Origin: Planococcus soli
Lineage (GTDB): Bacteria > Bacillota > Bacilli > Bacillales_A > Planococcaceae
DNA length: 64,000 bases
Assembly: GCF_016881065.1 (NCBI RefSeq)
Contig: NZ_WXYN01000051.1
Coordinates: 744,001 to 808,000, forward strand
Direction: 5' to 3'
The notes under the pieces were generated by a model. The model was given only the letters and a program-made list of their open reading frames with translations, ran no database searches and was not told the origin of the DNA. The translations under genes were made by a program, and so were the position numbers. Positions 18,423 through 26,876 of the stretch are shown here, in pieces (position 1 is the first letter of the stretch; each line of letters opens with the position of its first letter).

Positions 18423-19685
18423 GTGGCAGAGATTAAAGTACCGGAATTAGCAGAATCGATTACAGAAGGAACAATCGCTCAGTGGCTTAAACAGCCGGGC
18501 GAAACAGTCCAAAAAGGCGAATTCATCGTTGAATTGGAAACAGACAAAGTTAACGTTGAAGTTATCTCAGAAGAAGCTGGGGTTGTTCAGGAACATTTAG
18601 CACAAGAAGGCGATACAGTTGAAGTTGGACAAGTTATCGCTATCGTTGGCGAAGGTTCTGGCGAAGCTGCAGCACCTAAAACTGAAGAAGCTCCACAAAA
18701 ATCCGAGGAGCCTGCTAAGACAGATGCTGCCGCAACTCCAGAGCCTGTGGAAAAAGATCCGGCAGCTGAAGAGCAATCTTCTTCTGACCGTACAATCGCT
18801 AGCCCGGCTGCACGCAAATTGGCACGCGAAAAAGGAATCGATCTGGCAGCTATTTCTCCAGTAGATCCAATGGGCCGTGTACGCGTACAGGATGTTGAAG
18901 CCCACGGTTCAAAACCGGCTGCAAGTGCACCGGCTGCAAAAGCGGAAGCACCAAAAGCTGCTGCTCCTTCTTCCGATGAAGAAAACGGCCGCATTGTCCG
19001 TGAAAAAATGACAAGACGCCGTCAGACGATCGCAAAACGTCTTCTTGAAGTAAGACAATCTACTGCGATGTTGACGACGTTCAATGAAATCGATATGACA
19101 AATGTCATGGCACTTCGCAGCCGCAAAAAAGATCAGTTCCTTAAAAACAACGATGTGAAACTTGGCTTTATGTCATTCTTCACAAAAGCAGTTACGGCTG
19201 CTTTGAAAAAATACCCTTATGTCAACGCTGAATTGGACGGGACGGATGTCCTGTTGAAACAGTTCTATGATGTCGGGATTGCGGTTTCAACCGAAGAAGG
19301 ACTTGTTGTACCGATCGTTCGCGATACGGACAAAAAGAACTTCGCTGAAATCGAAGCGACAATCGGCGAGCTTGCTGCTAAAGCACGCGATAAGAAACTC
19401 TCGATTGCAGACATGTCAGGTGGTTCGTTTACCATTACAAACGGTGGAGTATTCGGTTCATTGATGTCTACACCGATTTTGAATGGTACACAGGTTGGTA
19501 TTCTTGGAATGCACACCATTCAAAAGCGTCCTGTAGCTATCGGAGATGAAGTTCAAATTCGCCCGATGATGTATGTTGCTCTTTCATACGATCACCGCGT
19601 AATCGACGGAAGCGATTCTGTTGGTTTCTTGAAAATGGTCAAAGACATGATCGAGAACCCAGAAGATTTACTGCTGGAATCTTAA
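18423..19685 (+). CDS. odhB: Dihydrolipoyl succinyltransferase E2 of the OGDH complex
   Basis: Core of the oxoglutarate dehydrogenase complex. 420 aa in the usual order: one lipoyl domain (lipoyl-lysine K42 in ETDKVNVEV), a Glu/Ala/Pro linker, an E1/E3-binding domain ([13 protein letters not shown], then [10 protein letters not shown]) and the catalytic domain ending with YDHRVIDG (H391, D395). Start codon GTG with aaggagg ahead. A terminator follows, so odhA-odhB form a two-gene operon; E3 is not in the window. Confidence 0.97.
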   Translation: MAEIKVPELAESITEGTIAQWLKQPGETVQKGEFIVELETDKVNVEVISEEAGVVQEHLAQEGDTVEVGQVIAIVGEGSGEAAAPKTEEAPQKSEEPAKTDAAATPEPVEKDPAAEEQSSSDRTIASPAARKLAREKGIDLAAISPVDPMGRVRVQDVEAHGSKPAASAPAAKAEAPKAAAPSSDEENGRIVREKMTRRRQTIAKRLLEVRQSTAMLTTFNEIDMTNVMALRSRKKDQFLKNNDVKLGFMSFFTKAVTAALKKYPYVNAELDGTDVLLKQFYDVGIAVSTEEGLVVPIVRDTDKKNFAEIEATIGELAAKARDKKLSIADMSGGSFTITNGGVFGSLMSTPILNGTQVGILGMHTIQKRPVAIGDEVQIRPMMYVALSYDHRVIDGSDSVGFLKMVKDMIENPEDLLLES

Positions 19686-19701
19686 TATAAACGGTTAACC
19701 G

Positions 19702-19734
19702 GATAGTCCTGCGTTGCAGGACTATCTTTTTTTT
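19702..19734 (+). terminator. Intrinsic terminator of odhAB
   Basis: A perfect 11-bp stem gatagtcctgc/gcaggactatc with a 3-base loop is followed by eight T residues, 17 bp past the odhB stop. Confidence 0.93.
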
Positions 19735-19774
19735 GTCATCATAAGGGAAACAAGCCTAAAGGCGGTAGAAGTAC

Positions 19775-20365
19775 ATGGATATTTCGTTTTTTATTGAATT
19801 GGTGAAGGAATATGGCTATTTCAGCATGTTTGTATTTAATTGGCTGCTGCTGTTCGGCTTGCCAATTCCGAACGAAGTGGCTGCTGCATTTTCAGGAGTC
19901 ATGACGGAAATCAGCTATTTCAAGCCGGTTTATGCCTTTTTGGCAGCTTACTTAGGCTTGATTTCCAGCAATACATTCGCATATTTTATCGGACGCAGCC
20001 TGGGGCAAAGGCTGTTGAACCGGCTGAATCGGACCCGTTTAAAAGGGCCAATCAGCCGATTCAGTGCCTTTTTGGAAAAACACGGGGAATGGGCGATTGC
20101 GTTCAGCTTTTTCCTTCCAGGAATTCGGTGGGCCATGCCTTATGTGGTCGGCGCCAACCGGTTTCCATTCCTGCGCTACATGCTTTTTGCCTATACAGCT
20201 GGGTTTGTCTGGATGTTCATTTACTTTAATGTGGGCAGGACGTTTCCATATGCATACGAGTCGATTCTTGGACACTTACAAGGCTTTTTGATCCTACTAT
20301 CGGTTCTTGTTATCGCTGGGTTATTGCTGCGTTATTTGTACAGCACAAAGTTTGCAAAAAAGTAG
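19775..20365 (+). CDS. DedA/SNARE-associated family membrane protein
   Basis: 196-aa polytopic protein of the DedA family, some members of which flip undecaprenyl or phospholipids and support proton-motive force. The signature is visible: GLPIPNE near the first helix, and FFLPGIRWAMPYVVGANRFPF, the F-x-P-G-x-R motif. About four to five membrane segments with re-entrant loops. It starts 40 bp after the odhAB terminator, so is separately transcribed. The lipid substrate is unknown. Confidence 0.9.
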   Translation: MDISFFIELVKEYGYFSMFVFNWLLLFGLPIPNEVAAAFSGVMTEISYFKPVYAFLAAYLGLISSNTFAYFIGRSLGQRLLNRLNRTRLKGPISRFSAFLEKHGEWAIAFSFFLPGIRWAMPYVVGANRFPFLRYMLFAYTAGFVWMFIYFNVGRTFPYAYESILGHLQGFLILLSVLVIAGLLLRYLYSTKFAKK

Positions 20366-20542
20366 TTTTAGTTGAAAGTTATGCAGGTGTGCTGGGGCTG
20401 GAAAATTTTCTTATCTTGCCAATAAGTTCGACAATGAAAGAACATAAGTTGAACCCGTATCTTACTCAAAAAGGACAGGTTTGAAATTACCTGGTGTTTT
20501 CCTTATACTGAAGACATAGACAGATAGAAAAGGATGAGGACT

Positions 20543-20740
20543 ATGATTCACAATGAATGGCTTGAGAAAGACACCATCAGAACCGTCACTTGCAAGCATA
20601 CAGAAGCAGCTAAGTTTTTGGTTTCCAATGTGCTGACTGCAGGCAAGGAATATGAAGTGAAAAACGAAACCGACGAATTTATTTTTGTAGTGGACAATAC
20701 CGGCAAAATTGGTGGATTCTATAAAACGTATTTCGAATAA
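20543..20740 (+). CDS. Small conserved protein (DUF6501-like)
   Basis: 65-aa soluble protein (68 aa if the ATG at 20534 is used; spacing to gatgagg favours 20543). The pattern TVTCKHTEA, SNVLTAGKEYEVKNETDE, then GGFYKTYF resembles a small conserved Bacillales family I recall as DUF6501; the family number is from memory. It may fold as a compact beta barrel. No function is known, and a terminator follows. Confidence 0.65.
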   Translation: MIHNEWLEKDTIRTVTCKHTEAAKFLVSNVLTAGKEYEVKNETDEFIFVVDNTGKIGGFYKTYFE

Positions 20741-20778
20741 CGATTGGATAATGGGCTGTTAAAGCCTCAAAGAATGTC

Positions 20779-20808
20779 AAAAAGCCGATGGATGTGCATC
20801 GGCTTTTT
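20779..20808 (+). terminator. Intrinsic terminator ahead of the MoxR gene
   Basis: A 12-bp stem aaaaagccgatg/catcggcttttt closes on a 6-base loop and ends in T residues. It separates the small protein gene from the MoxR/VWA pair. Confidence 0.88.
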
Positions 20809-20829
20809 CTGCGGAAAAGAGGAAAAAGA

Positions 20830-21687
20830 ATGTCGTTGATTGAACTGGATATAGCCAAACGCAAGGAACGGACGCATGAAAATTATGATAAATTGATCGG
20901 AAAAGCGGGATACATCGCACCAGACAACCATCTGTGGCAGGATATTTTGTCCGCGATTGTTCTACGGAAGCCTGTCTTGCTGAAAGGGCCGACGGGAGCA
21001 GGCAAGACGAAGCTTGCAGAAAGCGTTTCGGCTCTTTTCGGTCAGCCGATGCAAAGCATCAACTGTTCAGTGGATCTGGACGCAGAAGCGCTGCTGGGCT
21101 TTAAAACCTTGGTTCAGCGGGATGGGCAAAGTGTCATTGAGTTTGTCGAAGGACCCGTTGTAACAGCAATGAAAAAAGGGCATTTTTTATACATCGATGA
21201 AATCAATATGGCCAAAGCAGAAACTTTGCCGATTCTTCACAGCGCATTGGATCATCGCCGTATGATGACCAATCCGTTTACTGGAGAAGTCATCGAAGCC
21301 CACCCTGATTTTGGTGTGATATCCGCCATCAATGAAGGCTATATTGGAACCGCCCCAATGAATGAAGCTCTGAAAAACCGTTTTATTGCGTACCCAATCC
21401 CCTATTTGACTGGCCAGCAGCTGGCTGAGCTTTGGGACCGTGAATTTCCGGAAGCGGACGGGAACTTGAAAGCGTTTATGCTGAATCTGGCAGAAGACTT
21501 GATGAAGCAAGTCGAGAACGGTCTGTTATCTGAAGAAGCAGCTTCAATCAGGAGTTTGCTGGATGCTACTGCTTTAGCTGCATATATGGATCCGCTGCGT
21601 GCAGTGCAATATGCCATTGCCGAAAAACTGGATGATGAAAGCGAACGTGATTTGTTTATGGATCTGGCTCATACTTGGAAAAAGTAG
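20830..21687 (+). CDS. yojN: MoxR-family AAA+ ATPase (YojN-like)
   Basis: AAA+ ATPase of the MoxR/NorQ/CbbQ class that remodels or activates a partner complex. Walker A is GPTGAGKT (residues 53-60), Walker B is YIDEINMA, and sensor-1 (ISAINEGY) and an arginine-finger region (ALKNRF) follow. 285 aa from the ATG after agagga; a longer frame would run into the terminator. It is immediately followed by a VWA-domain protein, the standard MoxR partnership. In B. subtilis a similar pair (yojN-yojO) also adjoins odhAB. The client is unknown. Confidence 0.88.
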   Translation: MSLIELDIAKRKERTHENYDKLIGKAGYIAPDNHLWQDILSAIVLRKPVLLKGPTGAGKTKLAESVSALFGQPMQSINCSVDLDAEALLGFKTLVQRDGQSVIEFVEGPVVTAMKKGHFLYIDEINMAKAETLPILHSALDHRRMMTNPFTGEVIEAHPDFGVISAINEGYIGTAPMNEALKNRFIAYPIPYLTGQQLAELWDREFPEADGNLKAFMLNLAEDLMKQVENGLLSEEAASIRSLLDATALAAYMDPLRAVQYAIAEKLDDESERDLFMDLAHTWKK

Positions 21688-21696
21688 GTGAATAGA

Positions 21697-23550
21697 ATGG
21701 CGTCAGTCAACCGATTTATCCAATTCAACAATGAAACCATCGATACTAAGATGCTTCATCAAATGGAGCTTCTTGCCGGCGCACTGGCGGATGCCCCTTA
21801 TTTGAAAGTGACGACACGCAAACTGGTGGAGCTTCGGCCATCTGAATCGGCCCTGTCCATCAGTGTTTTTTGGCGGCATCGCACAAAGCGGATTGAACGC
21901 AATGGGTATCTGTCGGATATCTATTTGATGGCTGCCGGCTATTGGCGTGATTTCGATTTAAGCGCATGGCGGAACTTTAAAAAAAGCGATGCCCCTCTGC
22001 CAAGCTTGCGGGAACAATTGCTGTTGTGCGCGGAGGAGTTCCGGCTATCTGAACAAATCAAGAGAGCACGTCCTGGAACGGCTGCTGCATTTGATACGCG
22101 AGAAGCCGTTTATTCGGAATACCATGAAGACCAGTTTAAGCAAAACCATAAAAAAGGCTTTAAAAGCGATGTGCTGATCAATGCAGCTTATTTGCGCTTG
22201 CGTGGAATTGACGTCGACATGGACGAAAACTTTCATTCGCTGTTTCTTATTTGGACGGATTTGTTTGATGCAAAGTCAACGATCGATTCTGTGAGGGTTG
22301 TAGAACGAGTCATGGACCGGGCTGAGTTTCTGCTGGACGCGGATGCATTGCATGGTTATTACACTTTCGGCGAATCGGCTGAAAAAGCGCCGCCTTTTCG
22401 GTATCATGAGGGAATAGAAGCGGAAGAATCGGATGAGCCGGAAGAAATAGAAACCATTGAAGAGTGGTTCGAGTCCTGGCATCGGGAAACCGAAATGAGC
22501 GAAGCGCCAGCAATGGAGTTTGAACTTGAACGCGGCGATTCCCAGCTTGCAGAAGGCGGCAGGGAAGAAGAAGGAGCAGGAGACGTACAGCAGACGGCTA
22601 AAGGCGATTCCAGCGGCGAGCATCTGGAAGACAGTGATGCCGAAGACCGGCAGATGGAAAGCCAGCCGAAAAAAGCGGAAGGCAAGTTCGGCTCTGCCAA
22701 TGACCAGGTAATTTTTCACGAATCGAGGCTGCGGGCACAAGGCGACCACCGGCTGGATATTGAAGTTTGGCGGAAAAAACAGGCACCATACGTACGTGCT
22801 TTGCTGAAAGAGCTGAAAAAAAGAATGACCCAGAGACAGGAAGGAATCCGCCTCAACTTAAACGCGGGAAGGCTGTCGAAAAAACTGGTGCCGCTGGCGA
22901 TTGAAGAACGTCCCAAACCATTTTACCGGAAGACGGCGCCTTCTAAAGAATTGGATGCGGTTTTTTGCCTGTTGATTGATGGATCCGCCTCAATGCTGGA
23001 CAAACTGGATGAAACAAAGCAAGCTGTGCTGTTGTTCCACGATGTGCTGCGCGGGTTGAATGTGCCGCATGAAATTGTGCTGTTTTACGAAGACGCTTAC
23101 GAAGCAAGCGACGCGGAACAGCCGAATTATTTTGAGTGGATGCACAAGTTTGAAGACCGCAACAAAGATCATGCACAGGAAATCGCTTCATTGGATGCGC
23201 ACGAAGACAACCGGGATGGTTTTGCGATTCGCTGGATGAACAGCCGCTTGAAAAGGCGCACCGAAAAACATCGCTTTTTACTGGTTTTTTCCGATGGGGA
23301 GCCATCTGCTTACAACTATGCGGAAAATGGCGTAGTGGATACGGCAAACGCTGTTGCAGAGGCCAAAAAGCAAGGCATTGAAGTGCTGCATCTTTTTTTG
23401 AGCAGCGACTCAATCACCGAGGAGCAGGCGGCCTTTTACCGGATGATGTATGGCAATAAATCCGTCAGTGCCGATTCTTTGGAGCAGTTTGTTGAACAAA
23501 CTCTGCGCCTGCTGAAAAGAAGTTTGCATTTAGTAATTCAATCAGGGTGA
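21697..23550 (+). CDS. yojO: VWA-domain protein (YojO/NorD/CobT-like)
   Basis: 617-aa soluble partner of the MoxR ATPase. An N-terminal helical region (about 1-250) is followed by a long acidic Glu-rich linker (about 245-330) and a C-terminal von Willebrand A domain with MIDAS motif DGSAS (D428, S430, S432). Such proteins act as metal-dependent adaptors that bring the ATPase to its substrate, for example for cofactor insertion in NorQ/NorD or CobS/CobT. The start ATG lies 9 bp after taggtg and 9 bp past the upstream stop. The true client is unknown. Confidence 0.87.
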   Translation: MASVNRFIQFNNETIDTKMLHQMELLAGALADAPYLKVTTRKLVELRPSESALSISVFWRHRTKRIERNGYLSDIYLMAAGYWRDFDLSAWRNFKKSDAPLPSLREQLLLCAEEFRLSEQIKRARPGTAAAFDTREAVYSEYHEDQFKQNHKKGFKSDVLINAAYLRLRGIDVDMDENFHSLFLIWTDLFDAKSTIDSVRVVERVMDRAEFLLDADALHGYYTFGESAEKAPPFRYHEGIEAEESDEPEEIETIEEWFESWHRETEMSEAPAMEFELERGDSQLAEGGREEEGAGDVQQTAKGDSSGEHLEDSDAEDRQMESQPKKAEGKFGSANDQVIFHESRLRAQGDHRLDIEVWRKKQAPYVRALLKELKKRMTQRQEGIRLNLNAGRLSKKLVPLAIEERPKPFYRKTAPSKELDAVFCLLIDGSASMLDKLDETKQAVLLFHDVLRGLNVPHEIVLFYEDAYEASDAEQPNYFEWMHKFEDRNKDHAQEIASLDAHEDNRDGFAIRWMNSRLKRRTEKHRFLLVFSDGEPSAYNYAENGVVDTANAVAEAKKQGIEVLHLFLSSDSITEEQAAFYRMMYGNKSVSADSLEQFVEQTLRLLKRSLHLVIQSG

Positions 23551-23628
23551 TTTTTGGCTGTTCATGTGGCTAATCGTTGCTCCTGTTAATTAGTTATTTC
23601 CAGTAGTAGAGTTTACTTTCCAGAAAGT

Positions 23629-23684
23629 TTGAGATACTTTCCGCAGCTTCCCGAATAAGTTTTAAATGGCTTGAGATACTTTCC
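23629..23684 (+). repeat. Two copies of a 14-bp motif between yojO and telA
   Basis: ttgagatactttcc occurs identically at 23629 and 23671, 42 bp apart, in an otherwise gene-free gap between convergent genes. A related actttcc also lies at 23615. No known element matches; it could be a decayed repeat or a protein-binding site. Confidence 0.5.
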
Positions 23685-23703
23685 ATAGAATAATGCACAC
23701 AAC

Positions 23704-23735
23704 AAACCCCGGAAGCTAATGAGCTCCCGGGGTTT
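23704..23735. terminator. Bidirectional terminator between yojO and telA
   Basis: The stem aaaccccgg/ccggggttt, with an inner agct/agct pair, serves the convergent VWA (+) and TelA (-) genes. Confidence 0.85.
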
Positions 23736-23738
23736 AGA

Positions 23739-24920
23739 TTACATATTATTCTTTTCGTTGTTGTCATGAATAGTGAGAAGGCGCTGTTTCAGGTCTTCTT
23801 CCATGCGGCCGATTTCAAGTTCTGCCGCTTTGCGGTTTCTTCGGCCTTCGGCTTGGATCTTCAACGTCTCTTCTATGGTTTCAAGCAAGTTTTCCTGTGT
23901 TTTCTTCAATGTGTCGATTTCAACGATGCCACGCTCGTTTTCACGAGCAGTCTCAATCGAGTTCATTTTCAACATTTCCGAGTTTTTCAGGAGCAGGTCA
24001 TTGGTCGTTGCTGTAACTTGCTTTTGGGCCTCAACAGCTTTCAACTGTTTGTTCAGTGTCAATGCTATGGCAATCTGGTTTTTCCATAATGGAATTGACG
24101 TCATGATGGACGACTGGATTTTTTCCGCCAAAGTTTGGTTGGTTTGCTGGATCATACGGATCTGCGGTGCGCTTTGGATGGTGATCTGTCGCGACAACTG
24201 CAAATCGTAAAGGCGTTTTTCCAGGCGATCCACGTACTGGACCATGTCGTTGACTTCCTGGTAGACCATTTGATCCTGTGACGTTTCCGCTTTTCTGCGA
24301 AGTGCAGGAATCGTTTCGTTCATAATTTCATCGCGTTTAATTTCAGCTGCCGCGATATAAACATTCAGTGCCTGGAAATAGGTTTTGTTCTGGTCGTATA
24401 GCTGCTCAAGCATTTGAACGTCATCTAAAAGTCCACGCTTGGAATGGTCAAGCTGGATGCTGATGCGGTCAACTTGGCTGCTGAGTTTCTGGTATTTGCT
24501 CATCATTTCCTGTACCGAGTATTTGGCTTTCGAAAAAATCTTTCGTATTCCTGATTTTTTGCCTTGCGTCAACTCTTCAGGATTGAGTTCTTCCAGTTTT
24601 TTCATCAAATCATGAAGTACGTCACCGACAGGCCCGATATCTTTGCGCTGGACATGGTCAAGCATCTTATGTGAAAACTGGCTCAATTGGTTTTGGGCAT
24701 TTGCACCGTACGTCAAAATCGCTTCGTTATTGCCAATCGGAATTTGTTTTGCCAGCTCACGTGCTTTGGCCTGTTCATCTTTTGTCAAACGATCAATTAA
24801 AGCAACGGGTCTGTCTTCTGGTTGGTCGGCTGCCGACTGCTCTTTTTTTTCCAATTGCATGCCAAAAGGCGATTCCAATAAATCATCCAATTCACTTCGA
24901 GTTGATGGTTTCTCTGTCAT
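23739..24920 (-). CDS. telA: Toxic anion resistance protein TelA (YaaN-like)
   Basis: 393-aa, largely coiled-coil cytoplasmic protein of the TelA/KlaA family, linked by name to tellurite resistance and in several Firmicutes to envelope-stress tolerance; the mechanism is unsettled. Family stretches include IPIGNNEAILTYG, then MSSIPLWKNQI(A)IAL-like and LTLNKQLKAVEAQ patterns in the C-terminal half. The start at 24920 (MTEKPS) has gtggaag nearby and overlaps the end of the upstream xpaC by 29 bp; longer starts would run further into xpaC. Same operon order as B. subtilis xpaC-yaaN. Confidence 0.9.
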   Translation of the reverse strand: MTEKPSTRSELDDLLESPFGMQLEKKEQSAADQPEDRPVALIDRLTKDEQAKARELAKQIPIGNNEAILTYGANAQNQLSQFSHKMLDHVQRKDIGPVGDVLHDLMKKLEELNPEELTQGKKSGIRKIFSKAKYSVQEMMSKYQKLSSQVDRISIQLDHSKRGLLDDVQMLEQLYDQNKTYFQALNVYIAAAEIKRDEIMNETIPALRRKAETSQDQMVYQEVNDMVQYVDRLEKRLYDLQLSRQITIQSAPQIRMIQQTNQTLAEKIQSSIMTSIPLWKNQIAIALTLNKQLKAVEAQKQVTATTNDLLLKNSEMLKMNSIETARENERGIVEIDTLKKTQENLLETIEETLKIQAEGRRNRKAAELEIGRMEEDLKQRLLTIHDNNEKNNM

Positions 24921-25599
24921 CTTCCACGTCTCCCTCATGTTCAGGTTCTGGCTGAACGAGTAATTTCTGATTATTATGCTGATCAACAGCTAACTGGGCA
25001 TAATCTAACTCCATGCGCAGCTTTTCGACATCGCTTGATAGGACGCGTTTCAAATCCTGCTCCATAACTTTATTGAGGGACAGCAGCATTTCACGAGTAT
25101 CCTGCAGCGCTACACGCATTTCCTGATCTTTGACCGGCTGTCCGACCAATAGGGTATATTTCTCCGTCAACTCAATGGCGGAATCCAGATGAGAATAGAA
25201 GAATGGTTCAGCTAAATAGAATTTTCTGGGGTTTTGCTGAACCACCATAATAATTTTATTGGCGATTTTTGTCATATCCATCAACTGTTTGAAAGATGAA
25301 ATAGAACGGACTTTGTAATAATTGCCTTGGAGCTGTTTTATTTTTTCTTTTCCTTCTTTTATCTGGGTGCGCACATTTTTAAATTCACTTCGCGTCATTC
25401 CAAGATTTTTGGAATCTGATGAAATTTGAACTTGTTTGATTGTGCTGTTGCTGGCGATATATGTGCCGGCAGCGACTGCTCCAGAAGCGATCAACCCGAT
25501 TTCTGCACCTAGATACAGGACTGGGAACATCACTGTCATGAGAGGCAGGCTGACGGATTGTCTTTTGATGAAATTTTCAATCGGCTTTAGGGGCTTCAT
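24892..25599 (-). CDS. xpaC: XpaC-like 5-bromo-4-chloroindolyl phosphate hydrolysis protein
   Basis: 235-aa protein with two closely spaced N-terminal hydrophobic segments (about 20-55) and a helical cytoplasmic domain. It matches the XpaC family, named for X-phos hydrolysis in B. subtilis, although no phosphatase motif is visible and the true role is probably envelope-related together with TelA. The perfect SD aaggagg lies 8 bp ahead of the ATG. It forms an operon with telA; the upstream 200 bp presumably hold the promoter. Confidence 0.85.
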   Translation of the reverse strand: MKPLKPIENFIKRQSVSLPLMTVMFPVLYLGAEIGLIASGAVAAGTYIASNSTIKQVQISSDSKNLGMTRSEFKNVRTQIKEGKEKIKQLQGNYYKVRSISSFKQLMDMTKIANKIIMVVQQNPRKFYLAEPFFYSHLDSAIELTEKYTLLVGQPVKDQEMRVALQDTREMLLSLNKVMEQDLKRVLSSDVEKLRMELDYAQLAVDQHNNQKLLVQPEPEHEGDVEDDRETINSK

Positions 25600-25803
25600 G
25601 CAAAGAACCTCCTTCACTGCTACTATAACTATACGTTCCGTACATTGAAAAGTTTCATCTCAATGCCTTCTCTACCTAGTATTTTACGTGAAACAGGAAG
25701 TCAATACAAACTTTCGGACCCCTTTAAAAAATTAAGCGGAACACTTTACAAGCTGGTAAAGATTTGGCACAATGCTAACTAGGAAGAAACGAGGCAGATT
25801 GCA

Positions 25804-26100
25804 ATGCATGAAATAGTCTATATGCGAGCAGATTACGAACCGTGGTGGATGTTTGACGGCTGGGAAGAAAAAGTGGTGTCACGCAGAGAATTTGAATCTA
25901 CTGAGAAAGCAAAGCAGTATCTGGAGGAACTTGATCTGGATTTCAGCCGCCGGTTTGCTCAGCGTGAAACGAGGGATTCGGCTTTCACAGCTTATTGGAA
26001 TAATGAAGAAATGGAATATTGCGAAAAGTGTGAAGAGGATTTACAGATCTTTCACGGCCTTATTTGGCTCTATAACGGGAAGCCAAAGATAAGTTTTTAG
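25804..26100 (+). CDS. DUF1033 family protein
   Basis: 98-aa soluble protein opening with the pattern YMRADYEPWWMFDGWEE, characteristic of DUF1033. A later CEKCEEDLQ carries a CxxC that might bind metal. The function of the family is unknown. SD gaggcag is weak and the gene appears monocistronic; the next transcription unit starts with its own consensus promoter 7 bp past the stop codon. Confidence 0.82.
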   Translation: MHEIVYMRADYEPWWMFDGWEEKVVSRREFESTEKAKQYLEELDLDFSRRFAQRETRDSAFTAYWNNEEMEYCEKCEEDLQIFHGLIWLYNGKPKISF

Positions 26101-26106
26101 ATTTAT

Positions 26107-26134
26107 TTGACTTTTGTAGTCAATTTGATATAAT
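26107..26134 (+). promoter_or_regulatory. Sigma-A promoter of the cold-shock gene leader
   Basis: TTGACT (26107-26112) and a perfect TATAAT (26129-26134) are spaced 16 bp apart. The predicted start near 26141 gives a leader of about 145 nt before the cold-shock gene, in the size range of csp leaders. Confidence 0.82.
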
Positions 26135-26170
26135 AACTGTAACAATATGAAATCTTCACCAATTACAGCT

Positions 26171-26234
26171 ATTCACATATTCCCTAAAGTGATCAGCACG
26201 TGATGGTACTTTAGGGAATATGTGAATTTTTTTA
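26171..26234 (+). terminator. Strong hairpin plus T-run inside the csp leader
   Basis: A perfect 20-bp stem (attcacatattc...gaatatgtgaat) with a 17-nt loop, whose atca/tgat ends can pair further, is followed by seven T residues. It begins only about 30 nt after the predicted transcription start, so it would either release a short RNA of about 90 nt or act as an attenuator for the downstream cold-shock gene. Confidence 0.85.
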
Positions 26235-26285
26235 TTTGAAAAGATTCCATATTGAAAATTTTTCTTACCACAGGAGGTAATTTAT

Positions 26286-26486
26286 ATGCAAGAAGGAACA
26301 GTAAAATGGTTTAACTCAGAAAAAGGCTTTGGTTTTATCGAAGTTGAAGGCGGAGATGATGTATTTGTACATTTCTCAGCAATCCAAGGTGAAGGCTTTA
26401 AAACGCTTGACGAAGGACAACGTGTTGAGTTCGAAGTAGAAGAAGGCAACCGTGGACCACAAGCTACTAACGTAACTAAAGTCTAA
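26286..26486 (+). CDS. cspB: Cold-shock protein (CspA/CspB family)
   Basis: 66-aa single-stranded RNA/DNA-binding chaperone, a five-strand OB fold. RNP1 is [10 protein letters not shown] and RNP2 is DVFVHFSAI, both intact. A very strong SD (aggaggtaa) sits 6 bp before the ATG. It is transcribed with a long structured leader (promoter at 26107) and followed by its own terminator, so it is monocistronic. Which of several possible Csp paralogs it corresponds to cannot be decided. Confidence 0.96.
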   Translation: MQEGTVKWFNSEKGFGFIEVEGGDDVFVHFSAIQGEGFKTLDEGQRVEFEVEEGNRGPQATNVTKV

Positions 26487-26491
26487 TAACC

Positions 26492-26525
26492 AAGAACCGC
26501 TCTTTTGGGAGCGGTTCTTTTTTTA
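26492..26525 (+). terminator. Intrinsic terminator of the cold-shock gene
   Basis: An 11-bp stem aagaaccgctc/gagcggttctt with a 6-base loop is followed by a T-run. Confidence 0.93.
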
Positions 26526-26612
26526 TAGGAGCTCTATTGCTTAAAGGTTTTTATTTTTAGCCCATAGGGTATAAATAGAGGATTGGTGAAAGAGAACATG
26601 GGAGGTTTTTAA

Positions 26613-26819
26613 ATGGAAGGCAAAGTAAAATCATTTGATGAGATTAAAGGCATAGGCATGATTACAGGCGACAATGGGGAAGATTTCTTTTTTGAGGAAA
26701 TCAATATCAATGTCGAAGGCTTCCGGAAGCTGGTTCCAGGCCAACCCGTAAAGTTCACCGTCTATGAAGGTGTAGCCGATAAAGAGCGTGTAGCAACAAA
26801 CGTGACATTGGTATTTTAA
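26613..26819 (+). CDS. Divergent cold-shock-domain protein
   Basis: 68 aa with cold-shock-domain length and layout (MEGKVKSFDEIKGIG..., ending ATNVTLVF), but both nucleic-acid motifs are altered: the RNP1 position reads KGIGMITGD and RNP2 reads DFFFEEINI, losing most aromatic side chains that stack on RNA. SD gggagg is good. Its position directly after a canonical Csp suggests an old duplication. It may bind RNA weakly or have changed function. Confidence 0.8.
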   Translation: MEGKVKSFDEIKGIGMITGDNGEDFFFEEININVEGFRKLVPGQPVKFTVYEGVADKERVATNVTLVF

Positions 26820-26876
26820 CTGCGGCCATGTACTCGGTAACTGTGCATGATCAGAAAGATCAAGGGGGACAACAAA

